DNA of 64,000 bases from Huiozyma naganishii CBS 8797 (Eukaryota > Ascomycota > Saccharomycetes > Saccharomycetales > Saccharomycetaceae). The stretch covers positions 434,001-498,000 of the forward strand of contig NC_035931.1 of assembly GCF_000348985.1 (NCBI RefSeq), in the 5' to 3' direction. Made by a program: the position numbers and the translations under genes. The notes beneath the pieces are model-generated. The model had not been told where the DNA came from. It ran no database searches and saw nothing but the letters and a program-made list of their open reading frames with translations. Numbering within the stretch: the first letter of the stretch is position 1; each line of letters starts with the position of its first letter. Positions 1-11,523 of the stretch are shown piece after piece.

Positions 1-3000
1 TCCCTGACTCCAGCGAGCCTTTCGATATCTTTGAATATGCAACAGAGTCTACTTCTTCCGTCTGTATTTTCTTCACCTGCTCAGCCTTTTCACCATCAGC
101 AGCTTGAAAGTGAGAAGTTAACAGTTGTAGTGGCACAGAAGAACTTAAAACCCCAAATTCCTTTTCAAGGCCCAGCTCTTTAAATCCAAAAAAATCTTCC
201 CCTGTTAGTTCGTTTGCAAAGTTACCAGTCACGAAATTTTCACTCTCATCTTCAAAGTTTCTCTCAGATAGTTCTTGCAAAGTGGGGCGAAGTAGGGCCT
301 TCAGGAAATTTTCAAGTTTTGTCTTAACGTCGTTCAACTTCTTGCTCTTTTTCACAAATTCGGCCTCCATATACGAATACAATGAGTCTGGACGCGCGAT
401 TCCGTTTTCTAGAAGTGTCAGATTCAATATTTCTGGCATCTCCAGTTTGTTCAGCGTTGTTGACTCTTGGTGAACTTTAATAGTCCTGAGTAAATTAGAC
501 AGATAATCGCCCGCGATTTCAGTTAGCATGTTTATAGCAGACGGCTGGGTTGTTTCAAACCCGTTGGTCATGGATATTTTGGAAACATTCTTATGCATGA
601 TCCTCCAGATCAACTCCCTGTTGTTCTTATTGTCGCGTGAATTGAGTTGAGAGACCGGATCTAAGTCCAACGAATCATTAATATCTTGATAGGCAAACCT
701 GTGGTTTATGATTGCTGTAGAATTAGCAGAACTTTTACTGTTGTTCAGGTATTGAGGGTTTTGTAGCATTCTTATCAGGGATATTTTATGACATATGTGT
801 CTTATTTGTTGAATCAGTTGGATATTGGCATTTATTTTCGGATTCATGCCTCGGTTTTTGTTCCTTAAAAATGGACTCTGGTGTGTTTCCCCGGTTTCCA
901 GTAAATGATCCACATAATCGTTTTCTTCCTTTTCCACCGTTTCCGGATTTATACCATGATAGGCTATTTCAGGAAGGCCATTCACACTATCATATTCCTG
1001 TAGAAACATGGAGTTCTCGGCCTCAATATCATTGAATATCTTTTCCATAAACGGGGTATCGTCAGAACGTGGTACAATTTGCTCTTCTTCCTCATTTTTC
1101 AGTACAGTGCCAAAACCGTTTTTCATAACAGATTCTTGCTCTATTTTCTGTCTATAGGACTCAGCAGCTTTCTGTTCTTTGTATTCCTGAAAAAGTTGTT
1201 CAAAGGGCTTCATCATCTGAGGGTTCTTTAGTAACGCTGTGGATAGCTTATTTATTTTTCCTTCTTTAAAAAACCCGCTTCTTCTCAAACATATCTCTGC
1301 CCTCACTTTCGCAGTTGCAGACTTCCATAGTAATAGCTCAATGTCATCCCTTGTATCGTCTTTTTCTATAAAATAGGATTGAGAATCTGCCATATCATCC
1401 TCCTCTTCCTCTTCTCCCTCATCATCATCATCATCATCATCATCTTCGTCTTCGTCCTTTCCGATTTCTTCTTTTTCTGTCTCGCCTTCTCGTTTGCTCT
1501 CCACTTCTGTGTTCATGTCCACATCCTTGTCCATCTGTTCTTTCGTTTGAATATCTGCAACATTATCACCTGAATGTTCTGCCGCGGCAGTTTCGAGAGT
1601 TTCAGGTTTTCCGTTTGTCATATTATCAGTATTCAAAGGTTCTTTTCCAGAGTGCACATTCGACTTTTCTTGTAAATGTTCTGTTTGGCTGTCGTAGGCA
1701 TCTGCATCTGCATCTGAATCTTCATGCTCATGATTATCTTGTGGAAGAGCGGAATCGTCTTCTTTTGTAGAGTGGTTATCATCATTCATTGGAATATTTT
1801 CAACCTTCTCTTCTGCAGGCTTATGGGCGCCCATGTTCAACCCCTTTCTACCTGAGCCAGCTATTTCTTCATCTTCAGCGGCATCGTCTTCATAATCTTT
1901 GTCCTTATCCATATCTGCTATTTCCTTTTCGACATCGGCCCTACTTCTAATAGTAATATTGGGTATCATCGGTATTAACTGCAGTGACTTTTTCTGCATT
2001 GCAATTGCGTGTGCTCGCAAAAAATGTGATGGATCTGAGTTATAAGTTAAACAGTTTTTCCAGATCAACATAATATCATCAACAAACTCTTGTTTGGACT
2101 CATATTGGAAGGTCTTTAGCTTTTTGAGAACTGTGTTTAAGTCCATAGACTTTTTGATGATTTGATGGTAGTTTGGAGCTTCTCTCTTGCTAACTTTATT
2201 CAGAAAAGGGGTAGAGTGTTCGGTATAATTTCTCAACTCGAGAACAACCTTTTCGCAAGCTTCGTACAACTCTTCTTGACCGATACGATCATCGGAAGTC
2301 CATTTAGACCTATTCTTCCGCACATCAGTTATCAAATGCTTCAACTCATAGTCAGTGATATTTAGTTTTGACCGGTTTGCCTGGATTGATCCTAGCAGAT
2401 GCTTCAGCGACAAATTGGCAATTCCTAAGTTCACCGATGGAGTCTGGTCATCCTGCTTGGGCCTCTTATTTCCTTGTTTGGAGGGTGAGCTGTTCTCACC
2501 GTCAATTTGGTCAGAATGCTTGTTCGGTATCTCCACAAATAGATGGTTCGGCGTGCTCTCTGTGTCGGTCAGCTCTTTGTGTGAACGCTTCTTTTGGGGC
2601 GGTTCTAAAAGCTCATCATTTTTCTCGAGCTTCAACCTTTTCAACATGGTCTCCCTGTCATTCTCAAAACTGTGGTATATTTTGGTCCAATTGTGCATAA
2701 TCGCCTCAAAATTGTTGCATCGTAGTCTTTTTAAAGTGTTTTTAGATATTTTCATCTTCAAAACCAGTTTATTAGATTCACCCACTTCGACCTCTACATC
2801 GTCGTCGAGCTCGATGTTTCCCAATTGATCGCTTTCAGAACCTTCAATCCGCGGCTTTTCTTCAGTGTCGTAGTCATCATCGTCATCATAGTTATCGTCC
2901 TCGCTCTCATTAACAGTTTTGGTCAATGTTGAGTCTATTTTCCCTTCTTCTACCTTGTCATTGGTAAATAAATCGTCACTATCATCATTTGGAAGAATAT

Positions 3001-3565
3001 ACTCCAGTTCACCTCTTTCCCCCTCTCCAAGGTCATCAATATCTGCAATGTCCTTTCCAAAGACATCAACTGCACATTGCCATAGAACATAACGAATTTT
3101 TAACGACAAGTTGCCGATGAAGTCAGACCCAGATATGTGTTGGTTTAAGTCATCTAAATCAAGCTGTGACATATCCTCTTCAGCTTCGATACTGTCGGGA
3201 TCCAGTGTCGCCTCTTGTTTTGCATCTTCCAAATTTCTGTTAGCAGTGTCAGGCAAGTTCAAACCTTGCAAACTGTTCCTCTCCGATACAATACCACCAT
3301 CTACGGTGGTTTCTTGATCAATGCTTAGTGCTGTTTGAGAAGGTACATTGACGACACTTAACTCTACGTTCCCATTCATCAATTCTATCCATATTTGAAA
3401 CTTCTTTTCTTGGAGTTTGATGGAGAGTATATACTCTAACACGATCAATTGTTGAGGGGTTAGATATGCCTCGAATGCATGGTCGTTGAATAATTTTTCA
3501 GTGAGCGTCAAAAGTCTTCGTGGATCAGTCTGTTGATAGTTGATCAACGAGAATTTTGACACCAT
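1..3565 (-). CDS. SPT7: SPT7, SAGA complex subunit with bromodomain (3' end cut by window edge)
   Basis: The frame is open from the ATG at 3565 down to base 1, giving about 1188 codons with no stop seen; the C-terminus lies outside the window (S. cerevisiae Spt7 is about 1330 residues). Spt7 is a structural subunit of the nuclear SAGA histone-acetyltransferase coactivator. A bromodomain sits at about residues 440-530, including LTYNSDPSHFLRAHA, where the Asn is the acetyl-lysine contact. A very acidic D/E run lies near residues 700-720 (bases about 1385-1460). The stretch ending in ELTGEDFFGFKELGLEKEFG, close to the left edge, is typical of the family. The promoter is shared with the tRNA-Arg/tRNA-Asp pair just upstream, and UBC4 follows, as on S. 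cerevisiae chromosome II. Identification is secure; only the end is missing. Confidence 0.95.
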   Translation of the reverse strand, partial: MVSKFSLINYQQTDPRRLLTLTEKLFNDHAFEAYLTPQQLIVLEYILSIKLQEKKFQIWIELMNGNVELSVVNVPSQTALSIDQETTVDGGIVSERNSLQGLNLPDTANRNLEDAKQEATLDPDSIEAEEDMSQLDLDDLNQHISGSDFIGNLSLKIRYVLWQCAVDVFGKDIADIDDLGEGERGELEYILPNDDSDDLFTNDKVEEGKIDSTLTKTVNESEDDNYDDDDDYDTEEKPRIEGSESDQLGNIELDDDVEVEVGESNKLVLKMKISKNTLKRLRCNNFEAIMHNWTKIYHSFENDRETMLKRLKLEKNDELLEPPQKKRSHKELTDTESTPNHLFVEIPNKHSDQIDGENSSPSKQGNKRPKQDDQTPSVNLGIANLSLKHLLGSIQANRSKLNITDYELKHLITDVRKNRSKWTSDDRIGQEELYEACEKVVLELRNYTEHSTPFLNKVSKREAPNYHQIIKKSMDLNTVLKKLKTFQYESKQEFVDDIMLIWKNCLTYNSDPSHFLRAHAIAMQKKSLQLIPMIPNITIRSRADVEKEIADMDKDKDYEDDAAEDEEIAGSGRKGLNMGAHKPAEEKVENIPMNDDNHSTKEDDSALPQDNHEHEDSDADADAYDSQTEHLQEKSNVHSGKEPLNTDNMTNGKPETLETAAAEHSGDNVADIQTKEQMDKDVDMNTEVESKREGETEKEEIGKDEDEDDDDDDDDEGEEEEEDDMADSQSYFIEKDDTRDDIELLLWKSATAKVRAEICLRRSGFFKEGKINKLSTALLKNPQMMKPFEQLFQEYKEQKAAESYRQKIEQESVMKNGFGTVLKNEEEEQIVPRSDDTPFMEKIFNDIEAENSMFLQEYDSVNGLPEIAYHGINPETVEKEENDYVDHLLETGETHQSPFLRNKNRGMNPKINANIQLIQQIRHICHKISLIRMLQNPQYLNNSKSSANSTAIINHRFAYQDINDSLDLDPVSQLNSRDNKNNRELIWRIMHKNVSKISMTNGFETTQPSAINMLTEIAGDYLSNLLRTIKVHQESTTLNKLEMPEILNLTLLENGIARPDSLYSYMEAEFVKKSKKLNDVKTKLENFLKALLRPTLQELSERNFEDESENFVTGNFANELTGEDFFGFKELGLEKEFGVLSSSVPLQLLTSHFQAADGEKAEQVKKIQTEEVDSVAYSKISKGSLESG

Positions 3566-3944
3566 CGCTCAACAATCTGTTTGGGACGTTGAGTATCGAC
3601 TATTCAGGTTTGAAGGCGGTTAATTTCAGTTCGTAATGTCCGTTGCTGTTAACGGTAATTACCATCGCCGGTTGATGGCATTCTTAGTTTACATTTTTTT
3701 TCCAAAATTTCACCATACAAAGCACTACCTTCAAATGCCTTTTCGGCCATAAAAGATCATTCTGGAGCCCTCAATTTTGCATTTCATTTTGATGCAAGCC
3801 ATTACAGCTTCTACTACCCACATCCAAGATTCCATTTTCCCCGGGGGGTTCTATACTAAGAAAGTTGTATTTTTTGTAATAAAGCACATGACTTTTTCTG
3901 CTCTTTTTATTTTTTCTATATTTTAATTCTTTTTAAGAAACTGA
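3566..3944. promoter_or_regulatory. SPT7 upstream region
   Basis: About 380 bases between the SPT7 start and tRNA-Arg. It is AT-rich with T-runs near 3694-3702 and 3905-3935. I see no further gene, and no LTR ends, although Ty elements often insert in front of tRNA genes. Confidence 0.5.
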
Positions 3945-4016
3945 GCTCGCATGGCGTAATGGCAACGCGTCTGACTTCTAATCAGAAGATTCTGGGTTCG
4001 ACCCCCAGTGTGAGTG
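3945..4016 (+). tRNA. tR(UCU): tRNA-Arg (anticodon TCT)
   Basis: A full 72-base cloverleaf. The acceptor strands GCTCGCA and TGTGAGT pair with two G-U pairs, and the discriminator is G. The A box region is TGGCGTAATGG and the B box GGTTCGACCCC. Anticodon TCT is at 3977-3979 in the loop CTTCTAA. There is no intron. The sequence is almost identical to the S. cerevisiae UCU arginine tRNA as I recall it. The gene leads a pair with tRNA-Asp and has no T-run terminator of its own. Confidence 0.97.
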
Positions 4017-4034
4017 CTCTGTCTTCTTCCTCTT

Positions 4035-4106
4035 TCCGCGATAGTTTAATGGTTAGAATGGGCGCTTGTCGCGTGCCAGATCGGGGTTCAATTCCCCGTC
4101 GCGGAG
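4035..4106 (+). tRNA. tD(GUC): tRNA-Asp (anticodon GTC)
   Basis: A 72-base cloverleaf with acceptor TCCGCGA/TCGCGGA and discriminator G. The anticodon GTC is at 4068-4070, and the B box GGGTTCAATTCC is intact. There is no intron. It follows tRNA-Arg after 18 bases. A T8 run at 4112-4119 provides the RNA polymerase III terminator for the pair. Confidence 0.97.
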
Positions 4107-5354
4107 TAGTGTTTTTTTTGCAGCCATGGAAATTCAAATGTAATCCTCACGTCAGATTTTAATATGTTATAGGATACATTAATAAGAGGTCTTTTTGATT
4201 TTTTGTTCAAATTAACACATGTTTCAGCAACTTGTACAGACGTGCAACACTTTTTTTTACCAGTTTTCTTCATAAGGTGGATTTTAACAGTGACCGGTCA
4301 CCAGAAAAGAGTATATTCAGTGGAGTACAATTTTGGAAATGATATACTTATTAATACATTGCGTTCTCAATCAGTTCTCTAAACATATTTAAAATCGAGT
4401 TATAATCATTGAAGAAAATTGCAGTCAAGAAAAAAGATATCTTTCGATACTATGATTAGGCCAGTTCTTTCAGAGAAATCTTGTAATATTGGGACGGTTC
4501 ATAAAACGTTTGTTTGTTATCTCGATAACGTAGTATACGGTCTTGTCGAGAATATGAGCCTTTAAATTATGAAGTTTTTTATACTTTTTATTTACAGCAG
4601 ATTTTTAAATAGTTTAGTTTGCTCCAAGAGGAGAACTGATGACAAAAGCATTAAACTGAAAAGTCTAGATGATAGAAAATAACATTAATACGATTTCAAG
4701 ATATGCTTAAACAGTACGACAAGGATGATACGACACCATTATCGACGGACACATTGTGCGATCGTGAAATTCCTCTCATTCATAAAATCTAGCTCTCACA
4801 AATGAACTGACCTCTCTGATACAAGACAGGAGAGACCATCGAACTATTCACTTATATACTAGTATGTCTAAGAAGTCATACATGAAAACATCATATCTAC
4901 TCTACTAAAATAATTAGCCAGGGTGAAAAAGACCCTATTCACAAAGTACGACAGAACTTTCCATCTGCAGAGCAGAAGTAGGTTGTGATCACATATTGTG
5001 TATAGGGACAGTCTGATGTTCTTGTTTACGCCGCATACAAATTATATTATCTTGTCAAGTATTTGTACGTTTACTTATGTTTCCAGTTTCAAACTTTTAT
5101 CATTAGCTCGTTGGTTTGACTGTCCGGAGTTTTTTCCCTTCCCCGCTAAGAGATGCGGAATGCAATACGATTTCGCAAAATCTATTTTATTTTTTTGATA
5201 TAGATAACTGTTATATCATCTATCTATGTTTTTATATGTATATATGTATAACGAGATCTCTATACATGAATGACAAAATTATCTGCAAAAGAAAAAAAAA
5301 AGGAAGAGAGAACAGGGCGCTACGTTGAAGTCCTAAGATGAGAGTGGCTACTCA
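4107..5354. other. Gene-free stretch between tRNA-Asp and UBC4
   Basis: About 1.25 kb of AT-rich sequence with no convincing reading frame. It holds the polymerase III terminator at 4112-4119, a perfect 12-base palindrome GTGACCGGTCAC at 4290-4301, and an A-run near 5288-5300 close to the UBC4 3' end. I see no clear LTR, snoRNA or centromere elements. Confidence 0.5.
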
Positions 5355-5967
<613 letters not shown>

Positions 5968-6026
5968 GGATAAAACTTTGAAATGCGATACCTGGACTTT
6001 TCAACACACGCAATGGGAGGGTCTCA

Positions 6027-6039
6027 GAACTTCCAAGAA
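6027..6039. promoter_or_regulatory. Near-consensus heat-shock element upstream of UBC4
   Basis: GAActTCCaaGAA fits the nGAAnnTTCnnGAA pattern with one mismatch. It lies 60 bases upstream of the UBC4 ATG. UBC4 is known to be heat-induced in S. cerevisiae, so an Hsf1 site is plausible. Confidence 0.4.
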
Positions 6040-6203
6040 CTAGTGCTCAACGTCGGTGGCGGGTTGGCCAGAGGGACAGGAAACAGAAACGAGAAATTTG
6101 AAAAAACGAGAGGTTCCCACTCTCTCTTTGTCCTTTATAAACAAACGGCCCGGAAAAAGCCGTTTTCTCGCGCGGACACACCTTTGCGCCCCACTGTTTC
6201 GGG

Positions 6204-6211
6204 GTCACGTG
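6204..6211 (+). promoter_or_regulatory. Cbf1-type GTCACGTG site in UBC4/MAK21 divergent promoter
   Basis: GTCACGTG matches the Cbf1/CDEI consensus RTCACRTG. It sits mid-way in the 885-base divergent intergenic region 5968-6852. No CDEII/CDEIII-like sequence follows, so this is a promoter site rather than a centromere. Confidence 0.5.
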
Positions 6212-6611
6212 CAGGACGTGAAACCGCTTGGCCCGAGCGTTGGGCGGAGAGATGTGGGGGTACGGTGCTACACACAGCACAACTTGCTGCGGTGGTGCTA
6301 CACAGGGCTACAAGGCGAACGCTGCGGTTGAGTGCGCCATCTTCACACATCTATTAGTAACTCTCTTAGTCATCGTGGCAGCTGAACGCAAAAACGCTCA
6401 CTATCAAAAAAAGAGAGAGAGAAAAAGAGAACATACACAATTAGCTCTATAGAGTGCGCTGGTGCTGCGGCAACGGCGGTGGCTGCTGTGTGACAATCCG
6501 GTGATCGCTGCGTGTGCGATGCCCCCGTAGAGTGTTCGATACACAGCAGAGGATGGCACCGAAGACGATACTCTTGACTGCTTGAGGTAACCCGTCTCGT
6601 TCGTCTTGTGT

Positions 6612-6725
6612 TTACCCGGCTCTGAAATTCTTTCTTTTCTTTTCTTTTCTTTTTTTTTCGTTTCTGAAAAAAAATTTTCTGCTTTCGAAGATTTGTGAAA
6701 AATTAAATTTGTATTGCGATGAGAT
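6612..6725. promoter_or_regulatory. MAK21 promoter: Reb1 site, RRPE-like and PAC elements
   Basis: TTACCCGG at 6612-6619 is a perfect Reb1 site on the minus strand. AT-rich RRPE-like blocks (AAAATTTTCT and TGAAAAATTA) lie at about 6672-6704. GCGATGAGAT at 6716-6725 is an exact PAC element. This is the usual promoter grammar of ribosome-biogenesis genes in Saccharomycetaceae, and MAK21, which starts 127 bases downstream, belongs to that regulon. Confidence 0.75.
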
Positions 6726-6852
6726 GAGATGGGCACATATACACTGTACGCCGTAACACTTGCCAATTGATCCTTACGTCTACGGTAAAACAGGAGTTAA
6801 GGCAGGAAAACGGGTACTTCGATCTATACACGCTTCTCTTTTTCACTTATAG

Positions 6853-9800
6853 ATGGGTGAAAAGGTTGCAAAGGATCCGTCTCAGGGACTGTCCATAAGG
6901 GACAAAGTTTCATCTAAATTGCAGAACGGGAAGAAAAACCGTAGTAAGAAACAGGATAAGAAGAACAAAAAAGCGTCTGAACAAAGTAAGGATGTTCAAG
7001 AGAGGGCTGTCAAGACACCGGAGGAGGAGGATGTCTTAAAGAGAGAAGCGCTTGCATTGGGAGCGTCAGAGAATGATTTGGAGCTTCTGGAGGATTTGCC
7101 AGAGGATGACGCCAGCGAACAAGAGTTTGATGTTCCTGAAGAGAAAGTCGATGAGAAGTTCTCCACTGATTTGCAAAAATTCATGCAAAACATTGGGTTT
7201 GATAAACATGCATTGGAAGACTTGAAAGATGAGGACGTTGCTGACGAAGAGGAAATTCCAAAACTTGTAGAACAACAAGAAAACAACGAGGAAGAAGAGG
7301 TAGAGGAACAAGCAGAAGAAGAAGAGGAACCGTTGCAAGAGGATGGTGAACTTAGTTCTAGCTCGAAGGAAGAGAGCGATATCGAATCAGAACAGGAAAC
7401 CGAAAAGAAAGCAAAGAAAGATGATGGACTGATCACATCTACTAACTTCTTGTCCTCTGATAAACTTGTAATTCCAAACGATCTCGTATGGTACGAAGTT
7501 GAATTGGATTCGCAACTGAAGAGGAACGTCCAGGATAGCATTGACCCATTAACCCCAGAACAATGCACAAAACTGTATGAAAGAGGGAAATTGGCTCTCG
7601 AAGAGGACAACCAAACATACTACGACGAGTTCACAAAGGATTCCTCCCAGAAAAAATTCATGTCTCAGATTTTGACAGGTGGTACTCTCATGGATAAAAT
7701 TTCTGCCCTGACTCTTTTGATTCAGGACTCACCAATCCACAACATAAAATCTCTGGACACTCTACTGTCGTTTTCGAACAAAAAATCTAGAAACTCGCAG
7801 CTGCAAAGTTTAAACGCTCTCAAGGATCTTTTCCTACATGGGTTGCTCCCAGATAGAAAATTGAGGTACTTCAAGAACCAACCGGGGCTCTCCATGATGG
7901 TCAACAAGAAGACTTTGGCTATTTTTTACTTCGAGGATTACTTGAAGAAATTTTTTTTTAAAGTCTTGGAGATCTTGGAAAAACTGTCCCATGATCCAAT
8001 TATTCACGTCAGAATGCAAACTTTGACTCACATTTTCGATTTGCTGTCAAATAAGCCAGAACAAGAGTTTAATCTTTTGAAATTAGGTGTCAACAAGGTA
8101 GGTGACATCGACTCAAAGGTTTCATCCAAGGCCTCCTACCTGTTGCTGAAATTAGAGCAGGCACATCCGAATATGAAAAGTGTCATCATCGACACCATCG
8201 TGGACACCGCTTTAAGGGTCAATGCTGATTATCATACTACCTACTACTCTGTCATTACACTGAATCAAACAATTCTGAGAAAGTCTGACGACTCCGTTGC
8301 CAACAAATTAGTGAAGACGTACTTTACCCTCTTCGAAAAGTTCTTAGTATCAACAGATGAGGACAATAAACATGACGTCGACATAAAATCGGACGCGAAG
8401 AAATACGAGGAGAAAAGGAAGAAGAACGTCAAAAAGGGTAAAAACGGTGGTAAGTCTGTCAAGGAGGAGAAAACAGAGGAAGAAAAGGCCAACGAGAAGA
8501 ACTCGAAACTGTTTAGTGCACTATTGACAGGTATCAACCGTGCATTCCCATTTGCCGAGATTCCTGCAAGTGTCTATGAGGTCCAGATGGAAACGTTATT
8601 CAAAATCACGCATTCCTCTAACTTCAATACATCAGTTCAGGCTCTTATCTTGATTAATCAGGTGACCACAAAGGCAGAATTGAACAACGACAGATATTAC
8701 CGTACTTTGTACGAGTCTTTGCTCGATCCAAGACTGGTTAACTCGTCTAAACAAGGTGTCTACATGAACTTGCTCTACAAGTCGCTCAAACAAGATTCGA
8801 AGAACGTGGAACGTGTAGAGGCGTTTGTCAAGAGAATCTTGCAAGTATCTTGTCATTGGATAAACGTTGGTACCATTGCTGGGTTTCTCTTCCTGTTATT
8901 ACAACTGCAAGAAAGTTTGCCACAAATTAAGAACTTGCTCACGAACACCCCTGTCGATCACGAATACTTGTCCGATGATGAGTCCCAGGATGCAAGAGGA
9001 AAGAAACTCAAAAAGTATGACGGTCGTAAACGTGACCCTCGATTTGCAAACGCCGACAGTTCATCACTATGGGAGATACACCACTTCTTGCAACATTTCC
9101 ACCCGACGGTACAGGCCTACGCCAGTGCTTTCATTGATGGTGAACTGGGTGATATAACTAAACCCGATCTGGGGTTGTTCACTTTATCGCATTTCTTGGA
9201 CAGGTTTGTCTATAGGAACGCCAAACAGAAGCCAGTCACTAGGGGTTCTTCTATCATGCAACCTTTGCTTGGTGGGTCTCAAATCAACGCATCTGTTATG
9301 GTCAAAGCATCTGACGCTGTTTCGAACGAAGTTCCCGTCAACACCCAAAACTGGTTGAAAAAGAAGGTAAACGAGATCAAGCCAGAAGATAAGTTCTTTT
9401 ATCAGTACTTTTCCTCCAAAAAAAGTGCTGTTAAAGATAAACAGAGGAACGCTTCTTCAGGAAATGACAGCGAGGGAGAAATGAACGAAGATGATATCTG
9501 GAATGCATTAGTGAAGTCAAGACCCGACGTGGAAGATGATAGTGGTGACGAAATGAATTTCGATGAAGACGATTTCAGTCTTTCCAGCGACAATGAGGAG
9601 GAAAGCGAGGGCGAGGCCTCAATCGGCGGAGCACAATCGGATTCTGACTCTGATAAGGGCGATGAAGACGAGGAGAATGATATATTTTACAGTTTTGCTG
9701 ATGAGGAAAGTAAAAACGCTGCTGGAAGTGCCGAGGAGGAATCTTCCGAAGACGAAGAGTCGCGTAAGCATATTCTTGAAGAATCGGATGATGATGTAGA

Positions 9801-9870
9801 CGAAGAAAAGAGACAAAAAGAAGAGCAAGAAACAAAAACACAAGGCACTACCAGTGTTTGCATCGGCTGA
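6853..9870 (+). CDS. MAK21: MAK21/NOC1, 60S ribosome biogenesis factor
   Basis: 1005 residues from a clear ATG; S. cerevisiae Mak21 has 1025. Mak21/Noc1 is a nuclear and nucleolar assembly factor that pairs with Noc2 on early pre-60S particles. The N-terminus is Lys-rich (residues about 20-50). An acidic region follows (about 90-190), then the CBF/Mak21 helical-repeat core (about 200-860), where [20 protein letters not shown] closes the conserved part. The tail is highly acidic, rich in D, E and S. The reading frame is unbroken. In S. cerevisiae MAK21 (YDR060W) lies beside UBC5, whereas the next genes here (TEC1, MIS1) are chromosome II genes, so this segment combines both duplicated regions. 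Confidence 0.96.
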   Translation: MGEKVAKDPSQGLSIRDKVSSKLQNGKKNRSKKQDKKNKKASEQSKDVQERAVKTPEEEDVLKREALALGASENDLELLEDLPEDDASEQEFDVPEEKVDEKFSTDLQKFMQNIGFDKHALEDLKDEDVADEEEIPKLVEQQENNEEEEVEEQAEEEEEPLQEDGELSSSSKEESDIESEQETEKKAKKDDGLITSTNFLSSDKLVIPNDLVWYEVELDSQLKRNVQDSIDPLTPEQCTKLYERGKLALEEDNQTYYDEFTKDSSQKKFMSQILTGGTLMDKISALTLLIQDSPIHNIKSLDTLLSFSNKKSRNSQLQSLNALKDLFLHGLLPDRKLRYFKNQPGLSMMVNKKTLAIFYFEDYLKKFFFKVLEILEKLSHDPIIHVRMQTLTHIFDLLSNKPEQEFNLLKLGVNKVGDIDSKVSSKASYLLLKLEQAHPNMKSVIIDTIVDTALRVNADYHTTYYSVITLNQTILRKSDDSVANKLVKTYFTLFEKFLVSTDEDNKHDVDIKSDAKKYEEKRKKNVKKGKNGGKSVKEEKTEEEKANEKNSKLFSALLTGINRAFPFAEIPASVYEVQMETLFKITHSSNFNTSVQALILINQVTTKAELNNDRYYRTLYESLLDPRLVNSSKQGVYMNLLYKSLKQDSKNVERVEAFVKRILQVSCHWINVGTIAGFLFLLLQLQESLPQIKNLLTNTPVDHEYLSDDESQDARGKKLKKYDGRKRDPRFANADSSSLWEIHHFLQHFHPTVQAYASAFIDGELGDITKPDLGLFTLSHFLDRFVYRNAKQKPVTRGSSIMQPLLGGSQINASVMVKASDAVSNEVPVNTQNWLKKKVNEIKPEDKFFYQYFSSKKSAVKDKQRNASSGNDSEGEMNEDDIWNALVKSRPDVEDDSGDEMNFDEDDFSLSSDNEEESEGEASIGGAQSDSDSDKGDEDEENDIFYSFADEESKNAAGSAEEESSEDEESRKHILEESDDDVDEEKRQKEEQETKTQGTTSVCIG

Positions 9871-11523
9871 TGATTATGCCAAATATCTAGGTTCAGACTC
9901 GGAATGAATGTGTATGTAAAATATAGAGACACAGCCACACACACGCTTCATACCCTTGTATATTAAATATAACTTAAATTAGTGACAAAACAACCACTAC
10001 ATAATCAAATTGAGAATACCTCCCAATCTAGTCTGTTCCACTACTTCGAACTAAAACATGGGCATAGACTGTTTAGGCACTTTTTCCTGCAGTCGCGGGA
10101 CAAAGCGCGTATGGGACGAAATACATTTTTGCTAAAAAAAAAAGAAGGTTGATATTTTATCGGTCAAAGTGCGATACTTGACCTAGGGGTAAAAAGTAAA
10201 TTGAAAGAATTATATCGCTCTTATGAAATGACTTTCGCAACTACATAATCCAGATACGAGAAGGGACGCTGAGGGGAAAGGTCGGAAAGACAAGCTTTTC
10301 TACGCTATTCGGTAATTTTAGAAGAAATGTCTGTGTTTGATCATTTTAAGTTGAGCAGAATTCCCTCCTCAAAGCATGACGAATATCTACCTGTGTGCCT
10401 ATTTCTTTGTGTAAAATAGCACCCATTCCAACTTTCAGGGGTATTTGCTATTTTATCGAATCCGATAATTGTTTCACCACATTCTTGTTTCACAGACGGA
10501 ACACTCCAAGAATCTAACGCTACATTCTTTATACGACGATTATGTATTTCTCCTCCACAGCCTTCTTTTTATTTGGTGGAGTCTTCAAATGCTTGACAGT
10601 GAAAGAAAAACTTGTGATGGATTATGAGAAAATGGAAGCTTGTCCCTAGATGTCTTCAAAGTTACGAAAATCCTCTTGAGAATGTCTTACGTACAGACTT
10701 GGAAGGAACGAAAAAAAAAAAAGAACGCTTCAGACTTCCTGAGAAATATTTGTCTGGCTGAAAAGCTTCTTTAACGCTGGCTCGTTGAAAGTCCAACACC
10801 CATTCGGCTGTTGGGTAAATAGGGACACAATGTTCTCAACACATTGTTTCCATATCCATAGAAACACAAAGTGTCCAAAACAGCTGTGCGTTTATGTTCG
10901 AGGTTTCGACAAACAATAGAACGAAACTTCATTTTTTTTAGCGTATCTTTATTTAGAATTTGTCGTGCTTATTTCATCATACATGCGTCTCGGAGGATGA
11001 AAAAAAAACGGAAAAGTGACAAGAGCTGGTAAACCAAAATAGAAACATACGTGTTAGTCTACAATTGGAGTCCGCTACTCGAAATTTTTTTGGGTGAGAC
11101 CCGTTCTAGATCTTTTTTTGTTCTCCTGAAAAGATAGACGGCGCTACACAAACCCAGCCTTCTGAAACGACAGAACGACGTTTATCTTGGATGACATACT
11201 TTCTATTGTGTAACATTCCCAATTTTTCCTGATACACGCGATTATATGTGTATATAAGAAGAATTTCACTACAATCCAGAATCTCTGAGAAACAGGTGTT
11301 GGAGAGAAAAATAAAGAAATACTTGACGCATACTTGTACTTGACTGTACCTTGAACATTCCTACCCCCTTAGCCTTTCCTATTTGTCCCTTTCCAAGCTC
11401 TCTTTCTTCGGTTCCTGTTTATTTATAACTGTGGAAGAGAGAAACCTGACTGTTTAGTGGAGAAAGCAAAGCTCACTTGGTTATTGTCCTATTTTTTTTG
11501 CCCTCCTATTAGTTCACAAGTGG
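9871..11523. promoter_or_regulatory. Long TEC1 promoter region
   Basis: A 1.65 kb gene-free stretch, long for this genome, between MAK21 and TEC1. It holds a Ste12/Tec1-type cluster at 10470-10492, a TGAAACG Ste12-like site at 11163-11169, two more CATTCC Tec1 core sites at 11214-11219 and 11356-11361, and a TATATAAG box near 11250. Short frames inside it look random. Confidence 0.6.
10470..10492. promoter_or_regulatory. Ste12/Tec1 composite element (FRE-like)
   Basis: Two minus-strand pheromone response elements (TGTTTCA, the reverse of TGAAACA) lie at 10470-10476 and 10486-10492. A Tec1 consensus site CATTCT at 10480-10485 lies between them. Ste12 and Tec1 bind such pairs together in filamentation genes. 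The cluster lies about 1.03 kb upstream of the TEC1 ATG, suggesting feedback of Tec1 on its own gene. Confidence 0.6.

Noticed and set aside
4638..4810. Possible C/D box snoRNA (TGATGA and CTGA motifs)
   Set aside because: Box spacing of about 170 bases is too long, no terminal stem was found, and no guide element was recognised.
6204..6320. Possible centromere starting with a CDEI-like GTCACGTG
   Set aside because: The following DNA is GC-rich rather than an AT-rich CDEII, and no CDEIII-like CCGAA block is seen.
7000..7610. A Ser-rich 204-codon minus-strand frame inside MAK21
   Set aside because: It is the complement of the acidic GAA/GAG/GAT-rich coding stretch of MAK21.
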